Below are positions 1-8,041 of a stretch of DNA of 64,000 nt, one piece after another. A program made the position numbers and the translations under genes. Location: positions 34,523 to 98,522 of the forward strand of contig CAJYYA010000011.1 of NCBI GenBank assembly GCA_913778905.1. Reading direction: 5' to 3'. The stretch comes from an uncultured Naasia sp. GTDB lineage: Bacteria; Actinomycetota; Actinomycetes; Actinomycetales; Microbacteriaceae. Positions within the stretch are counted from its first letter, which is position 1. Each line of letters begins with the position of its first letter. The notes under the pieces are model-generated. The model worked only from the letters and a program-made list of their open reading frames with translations. It made no database searches and had not been told where the DNA came from.

Positions 1-955
1 GGAGCGACAGGATGATGCCGAACTCGCCGAGGGAGACGATGAGCGCCGCGATGTTGCCGTTGCGGAACGAGCCGATCCTGAACAGGCCGAAGGCGAGCAG
101 CGTCGGCTTGCCCGTCCGTTCGCGTCGAACACCCCGCACAATGAAGGCGATGAGTCCGACGACTGACACGGCGAATGCGACGGGCACGGGGGAGAGGTCG
201 AACGGCCAGGTCCAGGAGCCGACCGTGAGCGGCTCGTCGACGAGCCACCAGCCGAGGGTGCGCCCCTCGATGAGACCGAAGACGAGCGTGAGGCTGGTCA
301 CCACCGACAGTGCGGCGCCGCCCCAGTCGATCCGACCGACCGCGGCACGTGCGCGGGACGGATCGACGAACAGGAACAGGCCGACGAGGATGAGGATGCC
401 GAGGGGCGGGTTGATCCCGAACGCCCACCGCCATGAGTAGTAGGTGGTGAGGAATCCGCCGAGGAGAGGGCCGACGGCCACCATCCCGCCGATCGTCGAG
501 CCCCACACGGCGAAGGCGATGCCGCGCTCGCGGCCCGTGAAGGTCGCGTTGATGAGCGAGAGGGTGGTCGGAAGCACCATGGCTCCGCCCACGCCCTGCA
601 GAATGCGCGACGCGATGAGGAGATCCCCGGTGGGAGCGAGTGCTGCCAGGATCGAGGCGATCGAGAAGATCGCGACACCGAGCATGAGCACCCGTCGTCG
701 ACCGAACCGGTCCGCGAGGGCCCCGAAGACCAGCAGGAACGACGCGAACACGAGCGTGTAGCTCTCCTGGACCCACTGGACCTCGGACGAGCTGATGCCC
801 AGGTCGTCGACGATCGACGGCACCGCCACGTTGACGATCGTGGAATCGACGATGATGAGCGCGACGGCGAGGCTGATGGCGAGCAGGCCGAACCAGCGGC
901 GTCGTGATCCGCCGACCTGTTTCGTCTCGGCCCCCGTGACCTGCGACCCGGTCAT
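1..955 (-). CDS. DHA2-family MFS multidrug exporter, C-terminus cut off by window edge
   Basis: Proton-driven drug exporter of the 14-helix DHA2 (EmrB/QacA) type, in the cytoplasmic membrane. About 318 N-terminal residues are visible. Helix 1 carries the family acidic motif VDSTIVNVAVPSI (Asp about residue 37). The loop after helix 2 has the MFS motif GALADRFGRRR (about residues 78-88), and several more hydrophobic helices follow. The ATG at 955 overlaps the stop of the TspO-like gene as ATGA, so the two are probably translationally coupled. The substrate cannot be read from sequence. The divergent MarR gene and the palindromes between them suggest MarR repression relieved by a small molecule. 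The gene runs off the window, so its full length is unknown. Confidence 0.88.
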   Translation of the reverse strand, partial: MTGSQVTGAETKQVGGSRRRWFGLLAISLAVALIIVDSTIVNVAVPSIVDDLGISSSEVQWVQESYTLVFASFLLVFGALADRFGRRRVLMLGVAIFSIASILAALAPTGDLLIASRILQGVGGAMVLPTTLSLINATFTGRERGIAFAVWGSTIGGMVAVGPLLGGFLTTYYSWRWAFGINPPLGILILVGLFLFVDPSRARAAVGRIDWGGAALSVVTSLTLVFGLIEGRTLGWWLVDEPLTVGSWTWPFDLSPVPVAFAVSVVGLIAFIVRGVRRERTGKPTLLAFGLFRIGSFRNGNIAALIVSLGEFGIILSL

Positions 956-1776
956 GCCCGGCCCGATCGAGGTGCGGTCCACCCGGCGCGAGAGCGTGCC
1001 ACGACCACGGTGGCGATCACGAGCGCTACTGCGATGAGGGCGGCCACGGCGGTCGGGGTGGAGAAGAGCGGACCGGTGAGCCGGGCGGCGGCGATCCAGG
1101 CGAGTCCCCACGAGGAGGCGAGCGCGGGGGCGAGCCGGCCACGACCCCGCACAGCGGTGAGCGCCGCGATGACCCCTGCAACGAGCGACAGAGTGACGCC
1201 CCACGCCTCAGGGGCGAGGCCGAACCCGGTGAAGCCCGATGCCGTCAGCAGCGCCGCGATGTTGGCGACGGTCGCGACGGTCACCCAACCCAGGTAGAGG
1301 CCGATGGTGCCATCGGTGATGACGGCGTCCACGCGGCTGGTCGGACGGTGCGCGAGCGCCCGGAAGAATGCCCAGACGAGGACGGCGAGCAGTGCCGCGA
1401 TGATGGGCACGCTCAGGGGGAGCGCATCGAACTGGATGCTGAGGATCCACGCCGCATTGAGGACGAGCGAAAGAGCGACCGGGTAGCCGAGAGCGCGGTG
1501 ACGCTCGGCGGATCGCTGCGCGGGCAGCAGCTGCCAGACGGCGTAGGCGATGAGTCCGGTGTAGATGACGCTCCAGATGGCGAACGCGGGTCCGCCGGGC
1601 GCGACCTGGGTGGAGCTGGCGCTCAGGGCGCCGCCTGCCGCTTCGGCGATGGGAGTGCCACCGGCGGCTCCCGACCCGATGAAGGAGCCGGTGAGAGCGA
1701 TGATCGCGCTCACTGCCACGGTGGCCTGGCGCACCGTGTCGGCTCCGGGGCTCCTGGTCACAGCGAGCGTGGACAT
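952..1776 (-). CDS. TspO/MBR-like (tryptophan-rich sensory) membrane protein
   Basis: 274-residue integral membrane protein with about seven hydrophobic segments. The stretch with AIWSVIYTGL and an Asn-Ala-Ala-Trp motif resembles actinobacterial proteins annotated as TspO/MBR tryptophan-rich sensory proteins. It is much longer than classical TspO (about 160 residues) and Trp-poor, so function by homology is uncertain. The ATG at 1776 has a clear GGAGG six bases upstream on the minus strand. It is the first gene of an operon with the DHA2 exporter and is divergent from the MarR gene. Binding of a porphyrin or other hydrophobic ligand is known for the family but not demonstrable here. Confidence 0.7.
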   Translation of the reverse strand: MSTLAVTRSPGADTVRQATVAVSAIIALTGSFIGSGAAGGTPIAEAAGGALSASSTQVAPGGPAFAIWSVIYTGLIAYAVWQLLPAQRSAERHRALGYPVALSLVLNAAWILSIQFDALPLSVPIIAALLAVLVWAFFRALAHRPTSRVDAVITDGTIGLYLGWVTVATVANIAALLTASGFTGFGLAPEAWGVTLSLVAGVIAALTAVRGRGRLAPALASSWGLAWIAAARLTGPLFSTPTAVAALIAVALVIATVVVARSRAGWTAPRSGRA

Positions 1777-1815
1777 GACGACCTCCAGAATGGGTTCGAG
1801 AAGCTGAGGTGGATT

Positions 1816-1833
1816 TACTCAGCCGGCTGACTA
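1816..1833. promoter_or_regulatory. Near-perfect 18-bp palindrome, candidate MarR operator
   Basis: The sequence TACTCAGCCGGCTGACTA reads as two 9-base arms with 8 of 9 positions complementary; the central 12 bases are a perfect palindrome. It lies between the divergent TspO-like and MarR genes, the usual place for a MarR-family operator serving both promoters. Binding is inferred from position and symmetry. Confidence 0.6.
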
Positions 1834-1839
1834 TCGGGA

Positions 1840-1853
1840 ACGGTAGTTACCGT
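1840..1853. promoter_or_regulatory. Perfect 14-bp palindrome next to the MarR start
   Basis: ACGGTAGTTACCGT is an inverted repeat with 6-base arms and a 2-base spacer, ending 7 bases before the GTG chosen as the MarR start. It may be a second operator or overlap the promoter. The two palindrome centres are about 22 bp apart, close to two helical turns. Confidence 0.5.
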
Positions 1854-1859
1854 AGTCGT

Positions 1860-2294
1860 GTGACGGCTGAGAATGGGATCGACACCTGGCCCACGGGGCG
1901 CTTGCTGTCCATGGCGGCGCGTGCCGTCGAGCATGCCTGGTATGCACGTCTCGAAGAGGTCGGCCTGAGTCACGCCGGTCTCGTCGTGCTCGATCTGCTC
2001 GCAGGCGGCCCGCAGAGTCAGGTGGATCTCGCTGCCGGTGCTCGTGTCCAGGTGCAGACGATGTCGCGCACTCTGGCGCGACTGGAGCGAGACGGCCTGG
2101 TGGAACGCGTACGCGACGGTTCGGATGCGCGGCGCCGACTGGTCTCGCGGACTCAGGAGGGGACGAGGGCATGGAATGCCGCCAAGACCCTCGAGACCGA
2201 GCTGTTCCCGGCGGGAGTGGACGACGTCGCTCTGCGGACGAGCCTGCTCGCCGTCATGGCTTCGATGCCGCGCGACGCCGCCGGGCGGGGTTGA
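1860..2294 (+). CDS. MarR-family transcriptional regulator
   Basis: 144-residue winged-helix regulator. Visible features are the recognition-helix region (VQTMSRTLARLERDGLVERV), a wing with DGSDARRRLVS and flanking helices for dimerisation. This matches MarR length and layout. I chose GTG 1860 rather than the in-frame ATG at 1809: the upstream residues do not resemble the family, and the two palindromes would otherwise lie inside the coding region. No good ribosome-binding site precedes 1860, so the mRNA may be leaderless. It probably represses itself and the divergent TspO-like/exporter operon. Confidence 0.85.
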   Translation: MTAENGIDTWPTGRLLSMAARAVEHAWYARLEEVGLSHAGLVVLDLLAGGPQSQVDLAAGARVQVQTMSRTLARLERDGLVERVRDGSDARRRLVSRTQEGTRAWNAAKTLETELFPAGVDDVALRTSLLAVMASMPRDAAGRG

Positions 2295-2320
2295 TCGAAA
2301 GATAGGGAAATGCCACCCCT

Positions 2321-2332
2321 ATTAGGGATATC
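2321..2332 (+). repeat. Copy 1 of the ATTAGGGATATC repeat
   Basis: The 12-mer ATTAGGGATATC, preceded by CACCCCT, recurs at 2681-2692 preceded by CACCCGG. The two copies flank the small gene at 2421-2639. This copy lies about 90 bases upstream of that start, in an AT-richer stretch that also holds the palindrome TCCGAATTCGGA. It could be a promoter element or regulator site; no function is established. Confidence 0.5.
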
Positions 2333-2420
2333 CGAATTCGGAAAAGCGCAATTATCTTCTTAATCACGGCGTAAGCGGTTCTGGGGAATCGTCGACTAAG
2401 CGCCTATCAGGGAGATATCA

Positions 2421-2639
2421 ATGTCGATCCTCATCGAGAAATTCACGGCGGGAGTGCCGGCCCGCTCCGGCGCGTCGTCGCTCTGCTGGCCATCTCAATC
2501 GGCCCTCGTCTGGCAATCGCCCACGCGTGGCTCCATCGTGGCGTTGGACGCCGCGGACGCCTTCGCCGCTCTGTTGCACCGCCGCATCATGGCCGAATCA
2601 GTCCGGATCGAACGCGCCGTCCGCGATTCGCGCGACTGA
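2421..2639 (+). CDS. Small hypothetical protein (72 aa)
   Basis: Not recognised. A 72-residue soluble protein with no membrane segment or signal peptide. The C-terminal half (from about residue 40) looks helical and charged, with HRRIMAESVRIERAVRDSRD at the end. A strong AGGGAG ribosome-binding site six bases before the ATG and G/C-rich third codon positions argue that it is translated. It stands alone, about 130 bases after the MarR gene and just upstream of the hairpin-rich region, and is bracketed by two copies of the ATTAGGGATATC repeat. No partner gene suggests a role. Confidence 0.45.
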   Translation: MSILIEKFTAGVPARSGASSLCWPSQSALVWQSPTRGSIVALDAADAFAALLHRRIMAESVRIERAVRDSRD

Positions 2640-3059
2640 CATTCGGGGTACAACGTGTCCTCATTTGCACTGACACCCGGATTAGGGATATCAACACCCC
2701 CGCAAAGCCGGTAAATTGATTTTCACGGAGCCGGGGGGCTTCGTGAAATAGGTGCGACGCTGGGGGGTGTCGCACTCACTGTAACCCGCTGTGTCACGGT
2801 CGGATTGTCGAGAGTCTTCTCCGATCCGGCCGTGACATGGGGGCCAGGTTGACCCCCGTTCGAGGTCTGTCGAGATCCGCTCACTACGAAGTAGGGTGGG
2901 CCCACGCCGGTACCCGACGGCGAACGGATCGACTCCCCACCGATCCGGCCACTCCCACACACCCGGACCCAAGGTGACGTTCTCTTCGAACGCGCGCATC
3001 CGCCCCCTCGGTTGCGCGCTCCTCTGCATCCCCGCCCCGCCGACTCCGGGCCTCGCTTC
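2640..3059 (+). other. Hairpin-rich intergenic region upstream of the pilus locus
   Basis: No convincing gene. On the + strand a run of strong hairpins follows the second ATTAGGGATATC repeat: 2721-2748 (12-bp stem, loop GGGG), 2752-2775 (9-bp stem, G-rich loop), 2792-2837 (14-bp stem with one G-T pair and an inner GAGA/TCTC helix), 2839-2857 (five G against five C) and 2884-2894 (CTAC/GTAG). A self-complementary GTGGGCCCAC lies at 2896-2905. None is followed by a T-run, so they do not look like intrinsic terminators. If transcribed from near 2690 they would form a structured leader of over 300 nt for the gene at 3060 or for the pilus operon. Confidence 0.5.
2681..2692 (+). repeat. Copy 2 of the ATTAGGGATATC repeat
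   Basis: Second copy of the 12-mer found at 2321-2332, with a similar CACCC context upstream. It directly precedes the hairpin series starting at 2721. It may mark a promoter (TAGGGAT resembles a -10 element), but no well-spaced -35 is evident. Confidence 0.5.
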
Positions 3060-3632
3060 GTGAGCGCCCTCCGCCCCTACCGCCTCGAGCGGGAGCTCGA
3101 CAGCGCCTTCTACCACTGGCTCGCCTGGCTGCCGTCGTGGGTTCCCGCCTTCGGGCGCCGCCGGTACTCCGCCTGCGACGTCTGCCCGCGGTACATCGAC
3201 GCCCTCGGACTGCACGAGATCCCGCACGCGCCGCTGCACAGCCTCTTCGGGGCGGTGGAGACGCTCATCTCGCACCAGTTCGACCGCGAGGTCGACGCGC
3301 TCTTCCCGGACTTCCGGGGGAGCGGCGAATGGGAGGTGAGCATCGCCGGCGGCGAGGTGCACATCGAGACCCCGGAGGGGCATTCCCTCGAGGCGGTCCT
3401 CGCGGCGTCCGGGCTCACGGGCGGCGAACGTCCGCTCGTGGTCGTCACCCCCGAGCGTGCGGCGCAAGTGCAGATCGCCCTGGAGCGTACGCACTGGGCG
3501 CTCTTCGAGATCTCCGTCGCGCGGCTCGGAGTGCAGAAGCAGTTGATCCTGCGCGCCATCGACGCGCACGTCGAGCCGAAGGTCCGCGAGCTGGCCGACG
3601 CACTCGTCGCCGAGGTGTGCGAGCCCTTCTAG
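3060..3632 (+). CDS. Hypothetical protein upstream of pilB
   Basis: Not recognised. A 190-residue soluble protein if it starts at GTG 3060; a TTG at 3012 would add 16 Pro/Arg-rich residues that look like read-through of the leader. It has an N-terminal aromatic-rich part (YHWLAWLPSWVPAFGRRRY), a CDVC pair, a His-rich HEIPHAPLH segment, a middle beta-rich part (EWEVSIAGGEVHIETPEGH) and a helical C-terminus. No signal peptide or membrane segment. It ends 148 bases before pilB on the same strand, so it may share the pilus transcript. No function is assigned. Confidence 0.6.
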   Translation: MSALRPYRLERELDSAFYHWLAWLPSWVPAFGRRRYSACDVCPRYIDALGLHEIPHAPLHSLFGAVETLISHQFDREVDALFPDFRGSGEWEVSIAGGEVHIETPEGHSLEAVLAASGLTGGERPLVVVTPERAAQVQIALERTHWALFEISVARLGVQKQLILRAIDAHVEPKVRELADALVAEVCEPF

Positions 3633-3702
3633 GCACGCCCGTCCCCCTGACGAGTGCCACCCCATCGTGGGCTCGCCGGAAACGGGGGCGCTGAATAGCG
3701 TG

Positions 3703-3732
3703 GCCACGGGGGCGGATTGCCGACCCCGTGGC
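3703..3732 (+). promoter_or_regulatory. 9-bp hairpin with GGA in the loop, pilB leader
   Basis: GCCACGGGG (3703-3711) pairs perfectly with CCCCGTGGC (3724-3732). The 12-base loop contains GCGGATT, so GGA is exposed at 3714-3716. It lies 48 bases before the chosen pilB start. The fold is directly visible; a role as a CsrA site or in mRNA stability is speculative. Confidence 0.4.
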
Positions 3733-3780
3733 GTCCGCGTTCGCGTTCGTCTCAGGTGCGCGACCGTGTGGGGGCCGACA

Positions 3781-5451
3781 GTGGCGACGCTGACCGAGAT
3801 CCTGGTGATCCGAGGGCTTGTCTCTCCAGAGACGTTGGAGCAGGCGGGATCGAGGGGCGACGACGCCACGATACGGTCCCTCCTCGAGAGCGGCACCGTG
3901 AGCGAAACGCAGGTGGCGACCGCCCGAGCGGTGCGTGCGAACCTGTCGACCGTCGAACTGCTCGACTACCCGGTCGATCCCATCGCCCTGTCGCTCGTGC
4001 CGGCCGCGATGTGCCGACGCTACGAGGTCCTGCCCATCGCACGTGAGCACGGCAAGCTCGTGCTCGCGATGGTCGACCCCGAGAACCTGTTCGCCCTCGA
4101 CGATGTGACCGCTGTCACGGGGATGACCATCGAACCGCGTGTCGTCTCCCGCCCCGATCTCGCGCAGGCGCACGCGACCCACCTGCGGGCCGACGGCGAG
4201 ATGACCGACCTCACGACGGCGCTCGAAGAGGAGTCGGTCACCGCGGCCGAGCTCAGCGGCGCAGCGTCGCAGTTCGAGGCGGCCGACGACGATGTGCCCA
4301 TCGTGCGCTTCGTGAACCTGCTCATCAGCCAGGCCATCGAGGACCAGGCGTCCGACATCCACATTGAGCCCGGCGAGACCGAGATGCAGGTCCGCTACCG
4401 CATCGACGGCGTGCTGCACCGCATGCAGACCGCGCCCAAAGCGATCCAGAACGGCGTCATCTCGCGCCTCAAGGTCATGGCGGAGATCGACATCGCCGAG
4501 CGTCGCCGCCCCCAGGACGGCCGTATCTCGGTGGTCCACCTGGACCGCACCATCGACCTCCGCGTCGCGACCCTGCCGACGGTGTGGGGCGAGAAGATCG
4601 TCATGCGGATCCTCGACGACAGCAACAACGCGCTCGACATCCGCGACCTGCACATCCAGGACCGCAACCTCGAGGTCTTCCAGAAGGCCTACTCGAAGCC
4701 GCACGGCATGATCCTCGTGACCGGGCCGACCGGATCGGGCAAGTCGACGACGCTCTACACGACTCTCCGCGCGGTGGCCCGTCCCGAGATCAACGTCATC
4801 ACGGTCGAGGATCCGGTCGAGTACATGATGCCCGGGATCAGCCAGGTGCAGGTCAACCCCAAGGCCGGCCTGACGTTCGCCACGGCGCTCCGCGCGATCC
4901 TGCGAAGCGACCCGGACGTCGTCCTCCTCGGTGAGATCCGCGACCACGAGACGGCGCAGATCGCCATCGAGGCATCGCTCACCGGCCACCTCGTCCTCTC
5001 GACCCTGCACACCAACGACGCGCCCAGCGCCATCACCCGTCTGACGGAGATGGGCATCGAGCCGTTCCTCGTCGGATCCGCGATCGACTGCGTCGTCGCC
5101 CAGCGCCTGGCCCGCAAGCTCTGCGAGCGCTGCAAGGAGCAGTACACGCCGTCGGTGAATGACCTCCTGCCGCTGCGCTTCGGACTGTTCGCAGGCCAAG
5201 CGGTCGCACCGATCTACCGACCCGTCGGGTGCTCGAGCTGTTCGAGCACCGGCTACCGCGGCCGCGTCGCCCTGCACGAGGTCATGCCGGTGACCGAGGA
5301 GATCGAGCGCCTCGCGGTCGAGCGCTCCTCCAGCCTCGCCATCGCCAAGACGGCCGTCGACCAGGGCATGACGACCCTCCGCGAGGACGGGTGGGCCAAA
5401 GTCAAGCTGGGGCTGACCAGCATCGAAGAGGTATTGCGAGTGGCGGTCTGA
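3781..5451 (+). CDS. pilB: Type IV pilus assembly ATPase PilB (GspE/PulE family)
   Basis: Hexameric cytoplasmic ATPase that powers pilus extension. 556 residues, normal for PilB. The N-terminal GspE-N-type domain (residues 1 to about 150) precedes the catalytic core. Walker A is GPTGSGKSTT at about residues 315-324, and the Walker B/Asp-box region DPDVVLLGEIRD is near 378-389. The zinc tetracysteine motif is present as CERC (about 448) and CSSC (about 484), a PilB/GspE feature absent from PilT. I chose GTG 3781 because VATLTEILVIRGL aligns with family N-termini; upstream residues are Arg-rich leader translation. It is the first gene of the pilus operon, two bases before pilT. Confidence 0.95.
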   Translation: MATLTEILVIRGLVSPETLEQAGSRGDDATIRSLLESGTVSETQVATARAVRANLSTVELLDYPVDPIALSLVPAAMCRRYEVLPIAREHGKLVLAMVDPENLFALDDVTAVTGMTIEPRVVSRPDLAQAHATHLRADGEMTDLTTALEEESVTAAELSGAASQFEAADDDVPIVRFVNLLISQAIEDQASDIHIEPGETEMQVRYRIDGVLHRMQTAPKAIQNGVISRLKVMAEIDIAERRRPQDGRISVVHLDRTIDLRVATLPTVWGEKIVMRILDDSNNALDIRDLHIQDRNLEVFQKAYSKPHGMILVTGPTGSGKSTTLYTTLRAVARPEINVITVEDPVEYMMPGISQVQVNPKAGLTFATALRAILRSDPDVVLLGEIRDHETAQIAIEASLTGHLVLSTLHTNDAPSAITRLTEMGIEPFLVGSAIDCVVAQRLARKLCERCKEQYTPSVNDLLPLRFGLFAGQAVAPIYRPVGCSSCSSTGYRGRVALHEVMPVTEEIERLAVERSSSLAIAKTAVDQGMTTLREDGWAKVKLGLTSIEEVLRVAV

Positions 5452-5453
5452 TC

Positions 5454-6812
5454 ATGACGAACACCATCGACGACAACCCGGGCCGGCCGGTCTACTCGCT
5501 CTCCGATCCGCTCGGCGGACAGCCGGCGCCCACGTTCTCGCGCGCCGAGGCGCGCCGGGGTGCCCCCTTCTCCGAACCGGCACCCTCTTCGATGTTCGGG
5601 TCGAACGCTCCGGGAGGCCTCGACGCCGCCGATGCCGTACGCCTGCACCGGGCGGACCCCGACCTGCTCGCCGCGCTCCGCAGTGTTGTCGAGCTGGGCG
5701 CGTCCGACCTCCACGTCACCGCGCCGGCGACCCCGATGGTGCGCCTCGACGGCGCCCTTCAGCCCGCTCCCGACACAGGCGTGTGGTCGCGCAACAAGGT
5801 CGCGGGCGCGCTGCTGAGCATCCTCACCGATGAGCAGCGCCGCAAGTTCGAGCAGGATCTCGAGCTCGACTTCGCCTTCACGCTGACCACCAAGTCGCGC
5901 TTCCGCGTGAACTACTACCAGCAGCGCGACGCCATCGGCGGCGCCTTCCGCATCATCCCCACGGAGATCAAGAAGCTCTCCGAACTGGGTGTGCCCAGCG
6001 AGCTGTCGCGATTCGCGGGGATGCCGCGCGGTCTCGTGCTCGTGACCGGGCCCACCGGATCCGGCAAATCGACGACCCTCGCGGCCATGATCGACCTCGT
6101 CAACAGGACTCGGCCCGACCACATCGTCACGGTCGAGGACCCGATCGAGTTCATGCACGGCAACAACCGCTCGATCGTCAACCAGCGCGAGGTCGGCGCC
6201 GACACCCACAGCTTCGCCAACGCTCTCAAGCACGTGCTGCGGCAGGACCCCGACGTGATCCTCATCGGCGAACTCCGCGACCTCGAGACCATCTCGGTCG
6301 CGCTCACCGCCGCCGAGACCGGGCACCTCGTGTTCGCGACACTGCACACCCAGAGCGCGGCGCAGACGGTGGAGCGCGTCATCGACGTATTCCCGCCGCA
6401 TCAGCAGGCGCAGGTGCGTGCCCAGCTCGCGGCCACGCTGCAGGGTGTCGTCTGTCAGACGCTCGTCCGTCGCGCGTCCGGCAAGGGCCGCGTCGTGGCC
6501 ACCGAGGTCATGTTCGCGACCCCGTCGATCGCCAACCTCATCCGGGAGGGCAAGACCTACCAGATCCCCTCCGCCATGCAGGCGGGCAAGGACCTGGGTA
6601 TGCACACGCTCGACCAGGCGCTCGCCGAACTCGTCGACGCGGGCACGATCACGCGCGAGGCGGCCTTCGAGAAGGCGCAGGACGTGCAGAGCCTCACGCA
6701 GCTGCTCCGCGGCGGCTCGACCGTCGGCGCCGACCGAGGCTTCGGCGCGAGCGGTTTCGGCGACGACGGCTTCGGTGCAGGTTTCGGCGCCGCGGGAGGG
6801 TCAGCCTCATGA
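5454..6812 (+). CDS. pilT: Type IV pilus retraction ATPase PilT, with unusual tails
   Basis: Hexameric ATPase driving pilus retraction (twitching). Core motifs: Walker A GPTGSGKSTT near residues 199-208, IGELRDLETI (the PilT AIRDLET region) and TGHLVFATLHT. There is no tetracysteine motif, which separates it from PilB. At 452 residues it is about 100 longer than typical PilT. The extra length is a low-complexity N-terminus of about 60 residues and a Gly/Phe-rich C-terminal tail with repeated GFG units after about residue 425. The ATG at 5454 follows the pilB stop by two bases; the end overlaps pilC by four. Confidence 0.93.
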   Translation: MTNTIDDNPGRPVYSLSDPLGGQPAPTFSRAEARRGAPFSEPAPSSMFGSNAPGGLDAADAVRLHRADPDLLAALRSVVELGASDLHVTAPATPMVRLDGALQPAPDTGVWSRNKVAGALLSILTDEQRRKFEQDLELDFAFTLTTKSRFRVNYYQQRDAIGGAFRIIPTEIKKLSELGVPSELSRFAGMPRGLVLVTGPTGSGKSTTLAAMIDLVNRTRPDHIVTVEDPIEFMHGNNRSIVNQREVGADTHSFANALKHVLRQDPDVILIGELRDLETISVALTAAETGHLVFATLHTQSAAQTVERVIDVFPPHQQAQVRAQLAATLQGVVCQTLVRRASGKGRVVATEVMFATPSIANLIREGKTYQIPSAMQAGKDLGMHTLDQALAELVDAGTITREAAFEKAQDVQSLTQLLRGGSTVGADRGFGASGFGDDGFGAGFGAAGGSAS

Positions 6813-8041
6813 GCACGTTGACCAAGGCCTATGCCTACAAGGGGCGCGCCATCGGCGGCAAGCTGGTGAAGGGCAAGATCGACGCGGCCTCGCAGTCGGC
6901 CGCGACCGCGCGCCTGCGCAGCATGAACATCTCGCCCATCGACGTCGCCGAGTTCGTTCCCGGTACGGGGCTCAATACCGAGATCACATTCGGGTCGCTG
7001 GGCAAGCAGGTCGGCCTCTCCGACCTGGCCGTCATGAGCCGCCAGATGTCGACCATGGCCGCATCCGGTCTGTCGCTGCTGCGCACGCTGTCGATCCTGT
7101 CCGAGCAGACGGAGAACAAGGAGCTCGCGAAGGTCCTCGGCGACGTGCGCGAGAAGGTCGAGCACGGCTCGTCGCTATCCGCCGCGATGAAGGCTCACAT
7201 CGGCACGTTCCCGCCGCTGATGGTGAACCTCATCAAGGCGGGTGAGACGGGCGGATTCCTCGACGAGGCCCTGCTCTCGGTCGCGAAGAACTACGAGAAG
7301 GAGGCGCAACTCCGCGCGACCGTGAAGTCGGCTCTGACCTATCCGGTCGCCGTCCTCATCATGGCCTTCCTCGCGGTCATCGGGATGCTGATCTTCATCG
7401 TCCCGACGTTCAAGAACATGTTCGAGGGGCTCGGCGGCGAGCTGCCGATCCCGACGCAGATCCTCGTGGTCCTCAGCGAGAACATGATCTGGATCGGACC
7501 GGCTCTGCTGGTGATCGGTATCGCCTCGACCCTCTGGTGGAGGGCCAATCGATACAAGGACGAGGTGCGAGCGGTCGCCGATCGGCTGAAACTCAAGATC
7601 CCGGTCTTCGGCGACCTGCTCAAGAAGGTGGCCATCGCCCGCTTCACCCGCAACTTCGCGACCATGATGAAGGCCGGCGTGCCGATCCTGCAGTCGCTCG
7701 CCATCGTGGGGGAGACCTCCGGCAACTGGGTCATCGAGGATGCTCTGCGCAAGGTGCAGGAGTCGGTCAAGTCCGGCAAGAGCGTCGCGGGGCCGTTGTC
7801 GCAGGAGAAGGTCTTCCCGGCCATGGTCGTGCAGATGATCGCGGTCGGCGAGGACTCCGGATCGCTCGAGATCATGCTCGAGAAGGTCGCCGACTTCTAC
7901 GACAACGAGGTGAAGTCGACCACCGAGCAGCTCACCGCGCTCATCGAGCCCATCATGATCGGCGTCATCGGCGCCGTCATCGGCGGCATGATCGTCGCGC
8001 TCTACCTGCCGATCTTCAACATCTTCCAGTTGGTCAAATAG
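6809..8041 (+). CDS. pilC: Type IV pilus inner-membrane platform protein PilC
   Basis: Polytopic membrane protein at the base of the machine; it couples PilB/PilT rotation to pilin insertion or removal. 410 residues with two tandem T2SSF domains (about 75-195 and 280-400), each with the family pattern (FPPLMVNLIKAGETGG in the first, FPAMVVQMIAVGEDSG in the second). Three hydrophobic helices lie near residues 175-200, 225-245 and at the C-terminus. Start by ATGA overlap with pilT. The final eight codons including the stop are tandemly duplicated. Confidence 0.95.
   Translation: MSTLTKAYAYKGRAIGGKLVKGKIDAASQSAATARLRSMNISPIDVAEFVPGTGLNTEITFGSLGKQVGLSDLAVMSRQMSTMAASGLSLLRTLSILSEQTENKELAKVLGDVREKVEHGSSLSAAMKAHIGTFPPLMVNLIKAGETGGFLDEALLSVAKNYEKEAQLRATVKSALTYPVAVLIMAFLAVIGMLIFIVPTFKNMFEGLGGELPIPTQILVVLSENMIWIGPALLVIGIASTLWWRANRYKDEVRAVADRLKLKIPVFGDLLKKVAIARFTRNFATMMKAGVPILQSLAIVGETSGNWVIEDALRKVQESVKSGKSVAGPLSQEKVFPAMVVQMIAVGEDSGSLEIMLEKVADFYDNEVKSTTEQLTALIEPIMIGVIGAVIGGMIVALYLPIFNIFQLVK

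Noticed and set aside
1809..1859. ATG 1809 as the MarR start
   Set aside because: It would add 17 residues unlike the family and put both palindromes in the coding region; GTG 1860 fits better.
2694..2720. GCAAAGCC text resembling part of the c-di-GMP-I (GEMM) riboswitch
   Set aside because: The companion GGCAAACC segment, GNRA loop and receptor are not present in the right order; a short 8-base match is not enough to call an aptamer.
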